From: Phycisphaerae bacterium
Lineage (GTDB): Bacteria; Planctomycetota; Phycisphaerae; Sedimentisphaerales; Anaerobacaceae
NCBI GenBank assembly: GCA_012744475.1
Contig: JAAYBV010000007.1
Location: 1 to 64,000, forward strand
Length of the DNA: 64,000 bases
Reading direction: 5' to 3'
Numbering within the stretch: position 1 is the stretch's first letter; every line of letters begins with the position of its first letter. Below, piece after piece: positions 7,022-15,915 of the stretch. The notes under the pieces are model-generated. The model had not been told where the DNA came from. It was given only the letters and a program-made list of their open reading frames with translations, and made no database searches. Position numbers and translations under genes: made by a program.

Positions 7022-7906
7022 CTATTCGAGAAGGCCGCGAACAGCGGAGGGGTGGACGCCGGCGGCGTCGGCGATCTCGCGGATCGTCGTGGTCTTCGTG
7101 GCAGCCACGCCGGCGGCGCGGAGCTTCTCGATGGCGACATCGGCGTCGATGCCGGCGTCGGCGCAGTATTGCTGAAGCGTCATGCGTCCGAAGCCGGAAC
7201 CACCGCCGCCGCCCATGCCTCGGCCGCCGCCCGATCCGCCACCGCCCCGCTGGCCCGCGCCGCGCCCGTGCCCGCGCTGCTCGGCGCCGATGGCGATATG
7301 GTAGAGCGCCTCGGGCGTCATACCGTTGGCCGCCGCCAGCTCGCCGACGATCACATCGGGCGAATCGACCGCAATGTTGCGCGCCCGCAGGTTCTCCAGC
7401 ATCGTGTCGAGAGGGATGTCCTCGACCTGCTCGGCCAGCGCCGAAAGCGTCAGCAGTTCCATGTGCGGGATCGGGGGCCGGCGCGCGGGGTCGTCCCAAC
7501 TGTGCTTGATCGACTCGCCCCAGGCGACCAGCGAGGAGAACGGCCGCCAGTTCGCCAGCGTGGCAACCAGCAGCGCTGCGCAGATCAGCAGCGACAAGGC
7601 CCACTCGGCGCGCAGGGCGAACCCTTTGGTCACCTTGCTCTGGCAATAGCGGACCAGGCACGACCAGTTGTAGACGATGTGGACGACAGCCGCGACCATG
7701 AACAGCACGCTGAACCAGATGTGCAGGGCCTGCCACTGGGCCTTGGTCAGTCCGAAGATCGTCCAGCCGGTCCAGTTGGCGATGCGTCCCGGCGGCACCA
7801 CGAACAGGATCACGCCCGTGATGCACATCCCCACGAACGACAGGCCCGTCAGCGTGGAGATGAACGCCCGCCATTGAAATGCCGTCCTGCTGTCCTGTGC
7901 CATCAT
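7022..7906 (-). CDS. DUF4405/cytochrome b561-like membrane protein
   Basis: A 294-residue protein. The N-terminal half has three or four membrane helices. The second helix region, ALHIWFSVLFMVAAVVHIVY, carries spaced His residues like those that bind heme in b561-type domains; this matches DUF4405. A soluble helical stretch follows, then a Gly-rich linker (about residues 210-238), then two small helical units ending GMTPEALYHIAI and GVHPSAVRGLLE. It probably takes part in membrane electron transfer; the C-terminal part may sense or bind a partner. The start is one of two adjacent ATGs after GAGGG. Confidence 0.7.
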   Translation of the reverse strand: MMAQDSRTAFQWRAFISTLTGLSFVGMCITGVILFVVPPGRIANWTGWTIFGLTKAQWQALHIWFSVLFMVAAVVHIVYNWSCLVRYCQSKVTKGFALRAEWALSLLICAALLVATLANWRPFSSLVAWGESIKHSWDDPARRPPIPHMELLTLSALAEQVEDIPLDTMLENLRARNIAVDSPDVIVGELAAANGMTPEALYHIAIGAEQRGHGRGAGQRGGGGSGGGRGMGGGGGSGFGRMTLQQYCADAGIDADVAIEKLRAAGVAATKTTTIREIADAAGVHPSAVRGLLE

Positions 7907-7931
7907 TGCGGCCCTCGCTTTCCCGGAGTCG

Positions 7932-8000
7932 AGCGGGCGAATGATGATTCGCCCCTACCGGCAGGCGCGATGGGTAGGGGCGAATAACTACTCGCCCCTG
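7932..8000. repeat. two adjacent GGGGCGAAT palindromes
   Basis: GGGCGAATGATGATTCGCCC at about 7934-7953 and GTAGGGGCGAATAACTACTC at 7974-7993, each a near-perfect palindrome with the TAC end. They lie just upstream of the DUF4405 gene. With the repeat at 8060-8118 they fill most of the 346-base gap. Confidence 0.7.
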
Positions 8001-8059
8001 CGGCCTGCCTTGCAGCAAGCCAGTATACCACAACCGGGCCAAGCCGCAAGCCGCGATGC

Positions 8060-8118
8060 CGATTGTGGATTGGCGATAGCGGATTACGGATTCGCTTCGG
8101 CGCGCCAATCCGCAATCG
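8060..8118. repeat. ATTGTGGATTGGCGAT repeat, copy 1
   Basis: GATTGTGGATTGGCGATAGC...GGATTCGCTTCGGCGCGCCAAT. A second copy with the same ends is at 9023-9092. The arms GGATTG...CAATCC can pair. Confidence 0.65.
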
Positions 8119-8252
8119 ACGACAGACGGTTGCCGGCGTTGCGGTCGGACCCGGAAAATACATTGGGGGTGTAACCGACGGGCGGGGCGGGTACACTATC
8201 CTGTGCGGATGTGACGGCATGCACAGAACGGTTCGCGATGGAAAGGTACACC

Positions 8253-8558
8253 ATGAGTATGGGCACGAATCAGGCGAATGCAGCATCGGCCGCATCGCGG
8301 CGAGGGTGGCGGAAGTGGCATGGGTGGATCGGGCTTCTCAGCGCGGTCCCGATGCTGATCACGGCCGTGTGCGGGGGGCTGCTGCTGTTTCGCAAGGTCG
8401 GGCTATACGAGCGTCGCGGCCCGTTCCGTGACGCGATCCAGGCGCTGCACAGCTACGAAATTCTCCTGCCGTATGTCGGCCTCGTCGCCGTGCTGCTGAT
8501 GATCGCCACCACAATCACCGGCGCGGTCGTCTTCGTCCAGATGCGCCGACGCCGATAG
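8253..8558 (+). CDS. PepSY-associated TM-helix-like protein
   Basis: A 101-residue protein with a basic N-terminus (RRGWRKWHGWIGLL), a first membrane helix at about residues 25-44, and a second at about 69-92 ending in MRRRR. The WRKWHGWIG motif is typical of PepSY-associated membrane proteins linked to iron or heme redox. The ATG at 8253 follows GGAAAGG. It is divergent from the DUF4405 gene, and both could serve membrane redox. Confidence 0.65.
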   Translation: MSMGTNQANAASAASRRGWRKWHGWIGLLSAVPMLITAVCGGLLLFRKVGLYERRGPFRDAIQALHSYEILLPYVGLVAVLLMIATTITGAVVFVQMRRRR

Positions 8559-8592
8559 GCCGGCCGGGGCGAGGACCGCATCTGACCCACGC

Positions 8593-8796
8593 CTACACCA
8601 CCCGGCCGCCCGGGGCGCCTCGCTGCTCGGCGCTCCGTATGAAGTAAACGTAGAGGATCAGCAGGGTCAGCGGACCGAAGAGCAAGCCCGCCAGCAGAAA
8701 GAGAAGCTGACGCGCCTGGCTGGCGCCAAGGTCCAAGGCCCATTTTGCGGACACGATCGCACAGGTGATATTGCCCACCGCGATAGACTCGATCAT
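8593..8796 (-). CDS. small membrane protein
   Basis: A 67-residue protein starting MIESIAVGNITCAIVSAKWA, with a strong membrane helix at about residues 29-49 (LLFLLAGLLFGPLTLLILYV) and a charged tail. The ATG at 8796 follows AAAGGG. It is convergent with the PepSY-associated gene. No family is recognised. Confidence 0.5.
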   Translation of the reverse strand: MIESIAVGNITCAIVSAKWALDLGASQARQLLFLLAGLLFGPLTLLILYVYFIRSAEQRGAPGGRVV

Positions 8797-9022
8797 CTCG
8801 TTGCCCTTTCCTGAATCCGGCGTTGCCGGCCGTAGTCTTCCTCCAGCGGAAGGCCTGCATGCGAGCATCTGTATTCACAGTCGGCTGTCGTGGCAAGATA
8901 TTTCACCCGGGAGTTCCGAACGGGCCGCGGGATCTCCAGAGCACAGCCCGATCTCTCGATCCCGATGTGCATCGGGACTCGGGATGGCAAAGAGGGATCG
9001 TGGAACGTGCCGGCGGCACGCT

Positions 9023-9092
9023 GTCCATTGTGGATTGGCGATTGCGGACGGCGGATTCGCTTCGGCGCGCGAATCCGCCGTCCGAAATCCGC
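9023..9092. repeat. ATTGTGGATTGGCGAT repeat, copy 2
   Basis: CATTGTGGATTGGCGATTGC, then GGACGGCGGATTCGCTTCGG and a reverse-complementary GAATCCGCCGTCC. The same unit is at 8060-8118. The small palindrome CCCGATGTGCATCGGG lies just before it at 8961-8976. I see no gene in 8797-9098. Confidence 0.65.
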
Positions 9093-9098
9093 GACGGA

Positions 9099-9674
9099 TC
9101 ACGGGATGACGGTGGGGGTTTCTGGTCGCATGATGAAGGCGGGCTCGTACTGGAACTTCTGTCCGCCGACGGAGGCGTCGACCATGAGTCCCTGGTCGGG
9201 GACGACGAAGATGGCGACGCCGAACTGGTAGTCGGTGCGGCTGGCGGAGCCCGAGTTCAGCGCCACCGCCGTGACCTGGGCCGCCAGCGTGAAGTCCTCC
9301 ATCGTAAAGCGGTCGAACGCCGCCTTGTCCTGGAAGAAGATCACCTCGCGGAAGTACTGCCCGCCGAAGGAGAAGCCCAGGCTCGCCTGCGACATGCTGC
9401 AATAGCCCGCCCGCACACCGCCGACGAAGACCTCGCCTCGCCCATAGGCGCCGCCGATGAGCACCGCGCCCTTGGTGATCTTGGGCAGCACGGCGTAGCC
9501 GTACGAGCTGTCGAAGTACGCCTGGATCGTCGGGTCGCGAATCTTGAACAACGAGACCGCTTCCTCGACCTGCATCGAGAGCAGGTCGCGCGACGCCACC
9601 GATTCGGGCCTCGTCGCACAGCCGACGCCCACGCTTGCCACCAACAACAACAGGACCACCAATGCCGCCTTCAT
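9099..9674 (-). CDS. SYLF/YSC84-domain lipoprotein
   Basis: A 191-residue exported lipoprotein. The N-terminus MKAALVVLLLLVASVGVGCA is a signal peptide with the lipobox GVGC. The rest is a SYLF (YSC84) domain, with landmarks YGYAVLPKITKGAVLIGGAY and GGQKFQYEPAF. SYLF domains bind lipids, but the role in bacteria is not known. The ATG at 9674 follows GAAGGAG. It appears monocistronic. Confidence 0.85.
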   Translation of the reverse strand: MKAALVVLLLLVASVGVGCATRPESVASRDLLSMQVEEAVSLFKIRDPTIQAYFDSSYGYAVLPKITKGAVLIGGAYGRGEVFVGGVRAGYCSMSQASLGFSFGGQYFREVIFFQDKAAFDRFTMEDFTLAAQVTAVALNSGSASRTDYQFGVAIFVVPDQGLMVDASVGGQKFQYEPAFIMRPETPTVIP

Positions 9675-9809
9675 AATCCATTCTCCTTCGGGCCAATCAT
9701 CCGTGCTTTGGATCGTGTGCGATGCGCAGGCCGGCGCCCGGCCGCATCGACCCGTGCAGCTTACCGCAGCCGGGGTATCGCCGCCAAGCACAAAACCCCA
9801 TAGTCGTGT

Positions 9810-9900
9810 GTGGCAGCGGCAAACGAAGCAAGGCGGAGTTTGCCGATGGCTTCGACTACATGCGTTTGGCCATCGGCAAGTCTTCGCTTGCCGCTGCCAC
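9810..9900. repeat. long hairpin repeat GTGGCAGCGGCAA
   Basis: The first 19 bases, GTGGCAGCGGCAAACGAAG, match the inverse of 9882-9900 at 18 of 19 positions. Inside, GCCGATGGC pairs with GCCATCGGC. It is a near-perfect 91-base palindrome without a T-run. A shortened relative is at 16915-16952. The surrounding gap 9675-10114 holds no gene. Confidence 0.75.
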
Positions 9901-9932
9901 CCAACGTTGCCACACGGGGCTCTATGGCGGTT

Positions 9933-9965
9933 GTAGGGGCGTCCCGGCGCGCCGGGACGCCCGTA
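9933..9965. repeat. GTAGGGGCG palindrome with GTCCCGGCGCGCCGGGAC centre
   Basis: GTAGGGGC then GTCCCGGCGCGCCGGGAC, then GCCCGTAC. The centre is an 18-base perfect palindrome and the outer arms are those of the GGGGCGAAT family, so the family seems to have exchangeable centres. Confidence 0.7.
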
Positions 9966-10114
9966 CGGTCACCTGACGTGGACGAGGGCGGCGCCGAAAT
10001 GCATTGACCCGGACGGGGGCGGCTGGTAGACTGCCGAGCCGTGCAGAGATAGCATGCGGCTCGAGCCGTCTGTGACGGAGCGGAGAAGAACTGGGTCAGC
10101 AACAAGGAGTCTCG

Positions 10115-10966
10115 ATGGGCTCGGATGCCGGCTTTCTCGACATCGACGGGGCACGAATCTACTACGAAGACCGCGGCGCGGGCGACGGCGTCATCATGAT
10201 CCATGGCTTCGCGATGGACACGCGGATCTTCGACATGCAGTTCGAGCGGTTCGCCGAGCGGTTCCGCGTCGTGCGCTACGACCTGCGCGGCTTCGGCAAG
10301 TCGGACCTCCCCACCGGCCAATACTCAACACTCGATGACCTGCGCATCATGATGGACCGGCTGGGCCTCGAGAAGGCCTGCATCATCGGCCTGTCGCTGG
10401 GCGGCAGCCTGGCGGTCGAGTTCGCGCTGACCTGCCCCGAACGCGTCAGCGGTCTGGTGCTGGCCGGCAGCACCCTGCGAGGCTATCCCTATTCCGACGC
10501 GTACGTGCAGGAGTTCCTTTACTACCGCAAGCTCGCCCGGCGCCAGGGCATCGCGGTGGCGCAGACCGAGATGCTCGGCAATCCGCTGCTGCGGTCCATC
10601 GCGAAGAAGCCGGAGCTGTTCGTGCACGTCAAAGCGATGATCCGCGACTACTCGGGCTTTCACTGGCTGCGGCACGATCCGCATCGCGTGTTCTATCCGC
10701 CGGCCATCGAGCGGCTCGGCGAGATCGCCTGCCCCGTGCAGATCATCATGGGCCAGCACGACGTCGACGACCTCCGGGGCGTAGCCCGGCGGCTGGTCCG
10801 CGAGATCGTTCACGCTCGCTACACCGTCCTGCCCGGCGTCGGACACATCGTCAACATGGAAGCGCCCGAGCGGTTCAGCGAGATCGTGCTCGACTTCCTC
10901 GACTCCCTGGCGGCCCGAGTCTGCGACGACGACTCACCCAGCGCCTGCGCGGCCGTGCGGCAATAG
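10115..10966 (+). CDS. alpha/beta-fold hydrolase
   Basis: A 283-residue cytoplasmic alpha/beta hydrolase of the classic fold. The oxyanion HGF is at residues 30-32, the nucleophile is in GLSLGG (Ser94), the acid is probably the Asp in GQHDVDD and the base is the His in GVGHIVNMEAPE. The start follows AAGGAG. It has no signal peptide. The family includes esterases, lactonases and haloperoxidase-like enzymes, and the substrate cannot be told apart here. It stands alone. Confidence 0.85.
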   Translation: MGSDAGFLDIDGARIYYEDRGAGDGVIMIHGFAMDTRIFDMQFERFAERFRVVRYDLRGFGKSDLPTGQYSTLDDLRIMMDRLGLEKACIIGLSLGGSLAVEFALTCPERVSGLVLAGSTLRGYPYSDAYVQEFLYYRKLARRQGIAVAQTEMLGNPLLRSIAKKPELFVHVKAMIRDYSGFHWLRHDPHRVFYPPAIERLGEIACPVQIIMGQHDVDDLRGVARRLVREIVHARYTVLPGVGHIVNMEAPERFSEIVLDFLDSLAARVCDDDSPSACAAVRQ

Positions 10967-10984
10967 GTCCCGTGACATCGATTG

Positions 10985-11227
10985 TCAGGCGCGGGCGTAG
11001 CTGCGGACGTAGGGGCGGGTGCAGACGAGATGGTAGAGGCGACGGGTGTTGGGGCAGCGCTGCTCGATTTGCTCAAACAGGCGGCGGAACAGGCCGACGT
11101 GGTTGAGCGACAGCACCGTCTTGGTGACACGGACGCATCGCACGCGGGCGAACCGGCTGGGGACATCAACGACGTGGATGGCGCCGCAACAGGGACATTC
11201 GATCTCGCAACGATGTGCCGTCTGCAT
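10985..11227 (-). CDS. small zinc-ribbon-like protein
   Basis: An 80-residue protein. Near the N-terminus CEIECPCCGAIHVVDVPSRF contains three closely spaced Cys, as in one knuckle of a zinc ribbon; a further Cys follows in VRCVRV. The rest is basic. The start follows GAGGGT. Its 3' end faces the hydrolase gene. Function unknown. Confidence 0.45.
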   Translation of the reverse strand: MQTAHRCEIECPCCGAIHVVDVPSRFARVRCVRVTKTVLSLNHVGLFRRLFEQIEQRCPNTRRLYHLVCTRPYVRSYARA

Positions 11228-11715
11228 ATACCCTCACATCCGTTTCGAACCGGCGTCTGGTCCGGCCCTGCCTGCGGTGCGGTCCCGATCGCGTCGCTGG
11301 AGATCGGAACGTGTGATGGAGACTTCGAGGTGAACCCGGCGGCTCTGGCGTGTCACGTCTCACATGGATCTGTCAGGCCCCCTCGTGCCCCCGGTTGTGT
11401 CCATACGGCGATCTGTTTCCCCACGTGCGCCTGCCGGAGGATTGCGGACGGCCCTGCTGTTTCGGCCGCCACGAGCCCATCCTCCATTATCATCAGTATA
11501 CCACGGAAGACCCCCTCTGTCAAGCGCCAGTGTCACTCGGAACCCTCTATCGGATGCAGCTTTTCGCTACCGCACGGGTTCGCTTTTCGCCCTTCGCTCC
11601 AGCCGGAGGCTGCAAGCGAATAGGCCGCTCGCTGCGACCTCATCCGAGAGTCAAAAGGAGGTGAAATTACGGGACGAGACACGCGCGTCGCACGTCGGGA
11701 CACGTCGAGCGCCGC
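11228..11715. other. gap without a confident gene
   Basis: I see no supported gene. A sequence AAAAGGAGGTG near 11657 resembles a strong ribosome site, but the 26-codon frame after it has no features. On the minus strand a 44-codon frame begins near 11490 after GGAGG-like sequence, also without recognisable content. The stretch may hold an undetected short gene or leader. Confidence 0.3.
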
Positions 11716-12894
11716 TCACCCGGGCAGGCGGCCCATGAGATCGGCCTGCCGGAACGGACCTTGCGACGCGATCAACTGGCGGGCGGCATCGACCCGGTCC
11801 CAGACGTTCCAGAGCAGCACGCCCTGCACGTGCCCGCCCTGGAGATAGTAGACTACACCCTTCTTGAATAGCTCCTGCCAGTCGGCCACAGTTTCCAGGT
11901 TGGAATCCAGCTCGCCGACCGCCTCGTACCCGAGGTCGAACAGATCGGAGTAGAAATAGGGCAGATGGTGATAGGGCTCGTTGGCGCCCGCCATGTTTCT
12001 GCCGGCCTGCTTGCCCATCATGTTGGCGTTGTCTTCGTGCTCGACACGAATCTGCTTGTCGAGAGCGGGATTGTAGAAGCGGGCTACATCGCCGGCGGCG
12101 AAGATGTCCGGCGCGCTGGTGCGAAGGAACTCATCGGCCACGATGCCGTTGTCGATCTCCAGTTGCGCGAGCCTGGCCAGCTCCACGTCGGGCTCGATGC
12201 CGATCCCGGCGATCACGCCATCGACGACGATCTCCGTCTTGTCGGCCGTCGTCAGCACGACCTGCCGGCCTCGCACCTCCATACCCCTGACCGACTGACC
12301 GGCCAGAATTCTCACGCCTCTGCCGCGATAGTATTCGTTGAGGAAAGCGGACAAGTCCTGCGGGTAGACGCGAGCGCCGATGCCGGTCTCGGGGAAGATC
12401 ATCGTCACATCTTTGCCGTTCAGGGCCAGGGCCGCCGCGATCTCCGAGCCGATGAACCCGCCGCCGATGACGGCGAAGCGGTTGGAAGTCTCCGCCAGAT
12501 CGCGGAGGCGTCGGTAGTCGGCGAGCGTGCGGAAGTAGATGATCTCCTCGTCGCCGAACGGCAGGCGTCGGGGCCGCCCTCCCGTGGCCAGCAGCAGCTT
12601 GTCGAACGTGTGCACGTTGCCCAGATCGTCGGCGACCTGCCTGGCGTGGGCGTCGACGGAGGTGACCCGGCGTCCGAGGTGCAGGTCGATCTTCTGCTGC
12701 TCGGTCGTTCGCAGGATGCTCTCGAGCGGCTTGCCCTTCCACAGGCCCTTGCTCAAAGGCGGGCGATCGTACGGCACTTCCGCCTCGGCGCCGATCAGCC
12801 CAATCGTGCCCGTCGCGTCCACCTCGCGAATGCCCTGCACCGCCGCATCGGCCGTCATCCCCCCGCCCACGATGAGATACTTGTAGTGCATCAT
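11716..12894 (-). CDS. NAD(P)H-FAD oxidoreductase (ferredoxin reductase/AIF-like)
   Basis: A 392-residue pyridine nucleotide-disulfide reductase-fold flavoprotein. The FAD Rossmann motif GGGMTADAAVQGIRE is at the very N-terminus, PYDRPPLSKGLW follows near residue 45, the NAD motif GGGFIGSEIAAALALNGKDV is mid-protein, and the second FAD motif APDIFAAGDVARF lies near residue 280. The C-terminal domain (FDLGYEAVGELD, then GVLLWNVWDRVDAAR) is like that of AIF and putidaredoxin reductases. It probably moves electrons from NAD(P)H to a small redox protein or quinone. The start is one of three nearby ATGs; I chose 12894, 6 bases after AAAGGG. Confidence 0.85.
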   Translation of the reverse strand: MMHYKYLIVGGGMTADAAVQGIREVDATGTIGLIGAEAEVPYDRPPLSKGLWKGKPLESILRTTEQQKIDLHLGRRVTSVDAHARQVADDLGNVHTFDKLLLATGGRPRRLPFGDEEIIYFRTLADYRRLRDLAETSNRFAVIGGGFIGSEIAAALALNGKDVTMIFPETGIGARVYPQDLSAFLNEYYRGRGVRILAGQSVRGMEVRGRQVVLTTADKTEIVVDGVIAGIGIEPDVELARLAQLEIDNGIVADEFLRTSAPDIFAAGDVARFYNPALDKQIRVEHEDNANMMGKQAGRNMAGANEPYHHLPYFYSDLFDLGYEAVGELDSNLETVADWQELFKKGVVYYLQGGHVQGVLLWNVWDRVDAARQLIASQGPFRQADLMGRLPG

Positions 12895-13029
12895 GGCCAT
12901 CCCTTTCCCTGGCCCACGTGGTTCGTGCGATCTGCTCTCGGTCGGCCACCCGCCACACATCAGCACAAGACCCTACGCCCAACACGCCCCCGCGTTCGCG
13001 CTTTCGAGACTGGGCGGCGCAAGAGACAC

Positions 13030-13058
13030 TTGTGGGTGACGACCGCGCAGGCTATAAT
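13030..13058 (+). promoter_or_regulatory. candidate sigma-70 promoter of signal peptidase
   Basis: TTGTGG at 13030-13035 and a consensus TATAAT at 13053-13058, 17 bases apart. Transcription would start near 13065 and leave a leader of about 70 bases before the ATG at 13136. Confidence 0.5.
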
Positions 13059-13135
13059 GGAATCGGAAGATGAAGATCGGTGTGAGGTCGCTTTCCTCGG
13101 ACTTCTCGCCGGCGACACGGAGAAATGGGAGATTC

Positions 13136-14263
13136 ATGCACGCAATCACCGCAGCCCCCGCTGATGACACAGTCCGCAACAGGGAACCCTGGCTGGCGGC
13201 CAGCCTGTCCTGGGTCCTTCCTGGCGCAGGGCACCTGTACTGTCGCCTCTGGATGGCAGGGATCGCCCTGATACTCCTGCAAGTCGCGCTTTCGGTGGGG
13301 ACTATGGCGATACTGATCGACTCGCGAGTACCCCTCGTGGCGCTCGCCCCCATGCTCTTGTGCAACTATGGTCTCCACATCGGAGCGGCGGCAGCCGCCT
13401 TTCGCACTGTGCGAAGACGGAATACCGACGATTTCGAAGGCTCACGCACTCAAACGAAAGACCCCTGGCTGGCGGTGTTCCTCAGCGTGATCTTCCCGGG
13501 CCTCGGGCACCTGTACCTGCGCAAGTGGGTCGCAGGCATAGGATTCATCCTCGCCAGTCTTCTGCTCGAGCTGCTGGTCGGCAAGAAGGTGTGGGGGGTG
13601 ATCCCGACCATTGGATTCAATATGGTGGCTCTGATTTGCGCCTACTATGCCGCGCCCGAACGGCGCGAATCGGAACGAACTCTGATTCTGGTTGCCGCCA
13701 CGTTCATGGGTCTGTTTTGGCTGGCCAGCGCGCCAATCGGGTGGGCGACGAAATCCTATGTCGCCGAAGCCAAGATCGCCACCGGGACCAGCATGGCCCC
13801 CGCAGTGCAGAAAGGAACGCGCCTCGTGGTGAACAAGCTTGTCTATCGATGGCGGGAACCTGCCGTCGGCGACATCGTTCTATTCGTTCCACCTGCCGCC
13901 GGCCCATCCGTCGACGATAGGACGCCCATGATGAAACGCATCGTTGCCATCGGAGGAGAAACGGTCCAGGTGCACAACGGCTCTGTGCAGATCGATGGGC
14001 AGTACCGCGAACCGGAAGGAACGCCTCGCCAGCTCCTGGGTTCGACGCGTCCGGTGGCTCACAAGATACCGTGGGACACATACGGCGTCACCGAACCCCA
14101 TCGTGTCCCTGAAGGCTGCTATTTCGTCCTGGGCGACAACCGTGTCAACAGTCTCGACAGCCGAGACTTCGGCGCCGTCCCCAGAAAGAGTATCATTGGC
14201 AAAGCCGTCCGGATCTATTGGCCCCTCAACGCCCCGCCTTTGTACGGGGAACCAGCCAGGTAA
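13136..14263 (+). CDS. lepB: signal peptidase I with duplicated membrane N-terminus
   Basis: A 375-residue type I signal peptidase that removes signal peptides at the outer face of the membrane. The catalytic Ser is in ATGTSMAP (Ser219) and the Lys in MMKRIVAIGGE (Lys267); the late box LGDNRVNSLDSRDFG is also present. Unusually, residues 1-200 hold two copies of a membrane unit: PWLAASLSWVLPGAGHLYCR and PWLAVFLSVIFPGLGHLYLR, each followed by W-x-AGI and hydrophobic stretches. This unit occurs in TM2/DUF-type small membrane proteins. The ATG at 13136 follows GGGAG; an in-frame ATG at 13070 lies too near the likely transcript start. Confidence 0.9.
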   Translation: MHAITAAPADDTVRNREPWLAASLSWVLPGAGHLYCRLWMAGIALILLQVALSVGTMAILIDSRVPLVALAPMLLCNYGLHIGAAAAAFRTVRRRNTDDFEGSRTQTKDPWLAVFLSVIFPGLGHLYLRKWVAGIGFILASLLLELLVGKKVWGVIPTIGFNMVALICAYYAAPERRESERTLILVAATFMGLFWLASAPIGWATKSYVAEAKIATGTSMAPAVQKGTRLVVNKLVYRWREPAVGDIVLFVPPAAGPSVDDRTPMMKRIVAIGGETVQVHNGSVQIDGQYREPEGTPRQLLGSTRPVAHKIPWDTYGVTEPHRVPEGCYFVLGDNRVNSLDSRDFGAVPRKSIIGKAVRIYWPLNAPPLYGEPAR

Positions 14264-14327
14264 GACCCTCAAAGGTAGATTCTCGTGAAAGGTATCGGTC
14301 TCCCACACCGCGGAAGACCGAGAGAGC

Positions 14328-15119
14328 TCAGACCTTCTGTTCCATCATGGCGCGGCTGATGGCGGTGGCGCGCCGGCGGGGGGTCAGGCGGAGAAAGAAG
14401 TGAATGATCAGCTTGTTGACGACGCCGGGGACGACGAGGGGTTTGCCTTTGAGCATGGCGTTGTAGCCGACTTTCGCGACACCGCGAGCCGAGACGGTCC
14501 GCGCGAAACCCTTGGCCTCGTGCAGGTTGGCCTTCTCGATGAATTCGGTCTTCACCGGTCCGGGGCACAGCGCGGTGACGGTGACACCGGTGCCCGCCAG
14601 CTCGTTGCCGATCGCCTCGCTGAACGAGACCACGAAGGCCTTCGTCGCATAATAGATCGCCTGGAGCGGCCCGGGCAGGAAGGCCGCCATCGAAGCGACG
14701 TTGAGAATCCGCCCGCCGCCCCGCGCGATCAGCTCGGGCACGAACTCGCGCGTCAGCGCCGCCAGCGCCGTCACGTTGACCTGGATCATCGCCTCGTTGC
14801 GGGCCCAGTCCTGCTGATGGAAGAAGCCGCCGTTGCCGAAGCCGGCGTTGTTGATCAGGTAGTCGATCGGCACACCCCGCGCGATCAGCTCGCGGTGAAT
14901 CTGCGCCGCTGCATCGGCACGAGTGAGGTCCTGGACAATGACGTGTACCTTGACGCCGTGGGCGCTTTCGAGTTCAGCCTTGAGTGATTCGAGCCGGTCC
15001 TGCCTCCGGGCGACCAGCACCAGATCGCCGCCTCGCCGCGCGTGGATGCGAGCCAGCTCGACGCCGATCCCACTGGAGGCGCCCGTAATCAATGCGGTCT
15101 TCTTGCGCTCCGTCACCAT
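14328..15119 (-). CDS. short-chain dehydrogenase/reductase (SDR)
   Basis: A 263-residue classical SDR, an NAD(P)-dependent oxidoreductase. The cofactor motif TGASSGIGVELA is at residues 14-25, the NNAGFG motif near 90, and the active-site YYATKAF near 160. The Arg-rich stretch after the first helix (VARRQDRL) suggests NADPH. It is most like the DltE/YdfG-type SDRs of broad or unknown substrate. The start follows AAAGGGACGAG. The gene is 9 bases downstream of the PAP2 gene, so the two are probably one transcript; a link with lipid metabolism is possible but not shown. Confidence 0.85.
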   Translation of the reverse strand: MVTERKKTALITGASSGIGVELARIHARRGGDLVLVARRQDRLESLKAELESAHGVKVHVIVQDLTRADAAAQIHRELIARGVPIDYLINNAGFGNGGFFHQQDWARNEAMIQVNVTALAALTREFVPELIARGGGRILNVASMAAFLPGPLQAIYYATKAFVVSFSEAIGNELAGTGVTVTALCPGPVKTEFIEKANLHEAKGFARTVSARGVAKVGYNAMLKGKPLVVPGVVNKLIIHFFLRLTPRRRATAISRAMMEQKV

Positions 15120-15128
15120 CTCGTCCCT

Positions 15129-15890
15129 TTACACGCCGCTGTCGATCGCGCCGGCGGCATTGGGCCGCTCGATGACGCGCCGGCTCTGGAGGAAGCAGAC
15201 CACCAGCCAGCACAGCAGCGCCCAGGTCAGGCCCGCGCTCCAGCCGGCCAGCACATCGGTCGGATAGTGCACGCCGAGATAGATCCGGCTGATGCCCACC
15301 AGCAGCGTCACGACCAGACCCAGGCCGACGAAGTACATCTTGTAGCGAAGCACGCCGGTGGTCCGCGCGAACAACGCGCCGAGCGTCAGGTACACCACCG
15401 CCGAAAGCATGGAGTGCCCGCTGGGAAAACTTGCGGAGATGACGTCCTTCATGCCGGCGGCATACTCGGGACGGGGCCGGGCGAACAGCGCCTTCATCGC
15501 AAACGTCAGCACGATGCCCCCGACAACGACCACCGCCAGCGCGACCAGCGTGCGGTATCGCCGCCCGATCAGCAGGTAGCCGGCGCACGCCAGCGTTGCC
15601 AGTGTCAGCACCGTGGCGCTGCCCAGCGCCGTCACGTCACGCCAGGCGGCCTCGAACCACGCCGGACCGATCGGTCGGCTGGGGTCCTCCGCCGAACGAA
15701 ACTGCCGAAGCACCCATTCATCGTATCGCTGCGCGTCCCCTTCGAGGACTTCGTCCGCCAGCTCGATCAGCAACCATCCACTGACGACGATCAACGCCAC
15801 CGCCGCGAGCATGAGCAGGTCCACATTCTGCCGGAGGCGACCCCATAGGCCGACGACTTTCGCCTTCACGTCTTCCGCCGTTCGCTTCAT
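15129..15890 (-). CDS. PAP2-family membrane phosphatase
   Basis: A 253-residue phosphatidic acid phosphatase type 2 protein with about six membrane helices. The three-part active site is complete: KALFARPRPE, SFPSGHSM and SRIYLGVHYPTDVLAG. It dephosphorylates lipid phosphates, for instance phosphatidate or undecaprenyl diphosphate, on the outer membrane face. The first helix (MLAAVALIVVSGWLLI) follows a basic N-terminus. Together with the SDR downstream it forms a likely two-gene operon. Confidence 0.88.
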   Translation of the reverse strand: MKRTAEDVKAKVVGLWGRLRQNVDLLMLAAVALIVVSGWLLIELADEVLEGDAQRYDEWVLRQFRSAEDPSRPIGPAWFEAAWRDVTALGSATVLTLATLACAGYLLIGRRYRTLVALAVVVVGGIVLTFAMKALFARPRPEYAAGMKDVISASFPSGHSMLSAVVYLTLGALFARTTGVLRYKMYFVGLGLVVTLLVGISRIYLGVHYPTDVLAGWSAGLTWALLCWLVVCFLQSRRVIERPNAAGAIDSGV

Positions 15891-15915
15891 AACCGATGTA
15901 CAACCTCCAAAACTC

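Noticed and set aside
11660-11738. GTG frame of 26 codons after AAAAGGAGGTG
   Set aside because: The ribosome-site match is good, but the peptide has no features and runs into the 3' end of the opposite gene.
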